Assembly: GCA_045125095.1 (NCBI GenBank)
Contig: JBGVMW010000054.1
Location: 1-6,369, forward strand
Length of the DNA: 6,369 nt
Source: JBGVMW01 sp045125095
GTDB taxonomy: Bacteria; Bacillota; Clostridia; Lachnospirales; Lachnospiraceae
Direction of reading: 5' to 3'
Positions 4,990 through 6,369 of this stretch are shown here, in pieces. The translations under genes were made by a program, and so were the position numbers. A model generated the notes under the pieces. The model saw only the letters and a program-made list of their open reading frames with translations. It did not search any database and was not told where the DNA came from. Every line of letters begins with the position of its first letter. Position 1 is the stretch's first letter.

Positions 4990-6369
4990 ATGGGAAATTA
5001 TAAGCATGGTGTTTATATTTCTGAGACAGGAACCTCTTTGATTCCTACTGTCAGAGTAGAAAGCGCTTTACCTTTTGTTGTTGGCACTGCACCAATCAAT
5101 CAGATTGAGGCAGGTTCAAGAAAAATCAATGAACCAGTGCTAATTAATTCATATGCTGAAGCTGTAAAGTATTTTGGCTTTGAAGCAGCTCAGGTATTTA
5201 ATGATAAAGGCGATAAGAAATTTGCTCATGGTCTTTGTGAATTCATGTATGCAAACTTCAACTTCTATGGCATTGTGCCTTGCATTTTTGTTAACGTCTT
5301 AGATCCTTCAAAGCATAAGACTGCATTAACAGAAAATACATATACCTTAGAAGATGGCACTGTAACCATTAAGACCTTAGGCATTATTGCTGAGACTTTA
5401 GCTATTACAGCTACTGTTGAGAGTGAAACTCGTACTTATGTAGCAGGCACTGATTATGAGACTGCATTTGACGAGGATGGTTATCTGGTAATCAATTCTC
5501 TTTTAGATGGTTCTAAATACAAGCTCCCAGATTCAATCACTGTTAACGGTTATAAGATTGATGCAACATTAGTAACCAAGGCTGATGTTATTGGTGGAAT
5601 TAACTCTGTCACTGGTAAACGTACTGGTTTGGAGTTGATGAATGAGGTTTATCCTAAATTCTCATTAGTTCCAACTTTAATTCTTGCACCTGGCTATTCT
5701 TCAGATCCTGAAGTTGCTGCAATTATGGCAGCTAAAGCAGTTATTGTTAATGGTAACTTTAGAGCAATGGCTTTATGTGATGCTCCAGCAAATGAGAATG
5801 TTCAGGTGTATTCATCTGTTCCAGAGTGGAAGAAGAATAATAACCTTGTTCTAACTCAGCAGGTCCTATGTTGGCCAATGGTTCGCAATACAGAGACACT
5901 ATACCATGCATCAGTGCATTTAGCTGGCGTAATTGGTGTAACTGACAATGCTTATGGCGGTGTGCCTTATTGCTCTCCATCAAATAAGAATGTATCTATT
6001 ACCGGCTTATGCCTTGAGGATGGTTCTGAAGTTGTATTTGGCAATGAAGAAGCTAATTATTTAAATGGTCAGGGCATTGTAACTTTCTTGAATTTTACTA
6101 AAGGATGGACATTCTGGGGTAATCGCACTTGTTGTTACCCTGGCAATACTGATCCTAAGGATGCATTCATTCCAGTAAGAAGAATGTTCCAGTGGGTAGG
6201 TAATACCATTATTCTAACAATCTTCCAAAAGGTTGATGAACCAGGCAACCGCCGTTTAATTGAAACAATCGTAAATTCATTGAACGTCTGGTTAAATTCA
6301 CTTGTAGCAAGACAGCAGTTGTTAGGCGCACGTGTGCTATTCCGTGAGGAAGATAATCCTACAACTGAG
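4990..6369 (+). CDS. Contractile tail sheath protein (3' truncated by window)
   Basis: The frame is open from ATG 4990 to the last base, giving 460 residues with no stop. A strong AAAGGAG at 4976-4982 lies 7 bases upstream. The N-terminus has the sheath pattern HGVYISETGTSLIPT followed by ALPFVVGTAPIN (26-37). The late part has LNGQGIVTFLNFTKGW, then GWTFWGNRT (372-380), the RRMFQWVGNTI block and a helix NSLNVWLNSLVARQQLLGARVLF, all typical of the phage tail sheath family (P2 FI, Mu gpL). About residues 110-210 form a beta-rich, Thr/Val-rich region (TYTLEDGTVTIKTL, TYVAGTDYETAFDEDGYLVI) that looks like a surface-exposed inserted domain. Sheath subunits stack around the tail tube and contract to drive it through the host envelope. 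The sheath makes this a myovirus. Mu gpL is about 495 residues, so only a short end is probably missing. Confidence 0.93.
   Translation, partial: MGNYKHGVYISETGTSLIPTVRVESALPFVVGTAPINQIEAGSRKINEPVLINSYAEAVKYFGFEAAQVFNDKGDKKFAHGLCEFMYANFNFYGIVPCIFVNVLDPSKHKTALTENTYTLEDGTVTIKTLGIIAETLAITATVESETRTYVAGTDYETAFDEDGYLVINSLLDGSKYKLPDSITVNGYKIDATLVTKADVIGGINSVTGKRTGLELMNEVYPKFSLVPTLILAPGYSSDPEVAAIMAAKAVIVNGNFRAMALCDAPANENVQVYSSVPEWKKNNNLVLTQQVLCWPMVRNTETLYHASVHLAGVIGVTDNAYGGVPYCSPSNKNVSITGLCLEDGSEVVFGNEEANYLNGQGIVTFLNFTKGWTFWGNRTCCYPGNTDPKDAFIPVRRMFQWVGNTIILTIFQKVDEPGNRRLIETIVNSLNVWLNSLVARQQLLGARVLFREEDNPTTE

Noticed and set aside
5759..5983. A 74-codon open frame on the minus strand opposite the sheath gene, rich in His and Leu.
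   Set aside because: It lies wholly opposite a well-supported sheath gene and has no family resemblance; its composition follows from the complementary codons. The shorter minus-strand frames at 1777-1980, 3060-3260, 3684-3884 and 4172-4369 are rejected for the same reason.

Overview
The window is a single block of late structural genes from a tailed phage, almost certainly a prophage. All genes read on the + strand and are packed with gaps of 0-15 bases or with short overlaps. Both ends cut through genes: the 5' end lies inside a portal gene and the 3' end inside a contractile-tail sheath gene. There is no host gene, tRNA, integrase, attachment site, CRISPR array or insertion sequence. The order of lambda-type head genes, and the match of the portal, decoration and capsid proteins to families typical of phages of Proteobacteria, point to a Gram-negative host. 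The AT-rich base use (frequent TTA for Leu; GC near 40% by eye) would suit a low-GC gammaproteobacterium, but the host genus cannot be read from this sequence.

Layout. 1-549: C-terminal part of a lambda-family portal protein. 530-1660: ClpP-like (S14) prohead protease with a long charged C-terminal extension, which has its own strong internal start at 1190 and probably doubles as the scaffold. 1676-2029: lambda gpD-like decoration protein. 2045-3100: lambda gpE-like major capsid protein. 3103-3303: small protein in the lambda FI position. 3300-3611: FII-like head-tail joining protein. 3613-4179: gpZ-like minor tail/completion protein. 4176-4694: probable tail terminator. 4709-4987: small unrecognised protein. 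4990 to the window end: tail sheath, open through the last base.

How the genes work together. The portal nucleates the prohead and the nested scaffold would guide capsid polymerisation. The protease then clears scaffold and itself, and the decoration protein stabilises the expanded shell. The FII-, Z- and terminator-like proteins close the head and join it to the tail, and the sheath makes that tail contractile. The unusual points are the combination of a lambda-type head with an S14 rather than S49 protease, the attachment of this head to a myovirus tail, the well-formed internal ribosome binding site for a nested scaffold, and a terminator-like hairpin just after the capsid gene that could lower expression of downstream genes. 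This is an ordinary phage morphogenesis module with mosaic features; I see no convincing sign of a wholly new system.
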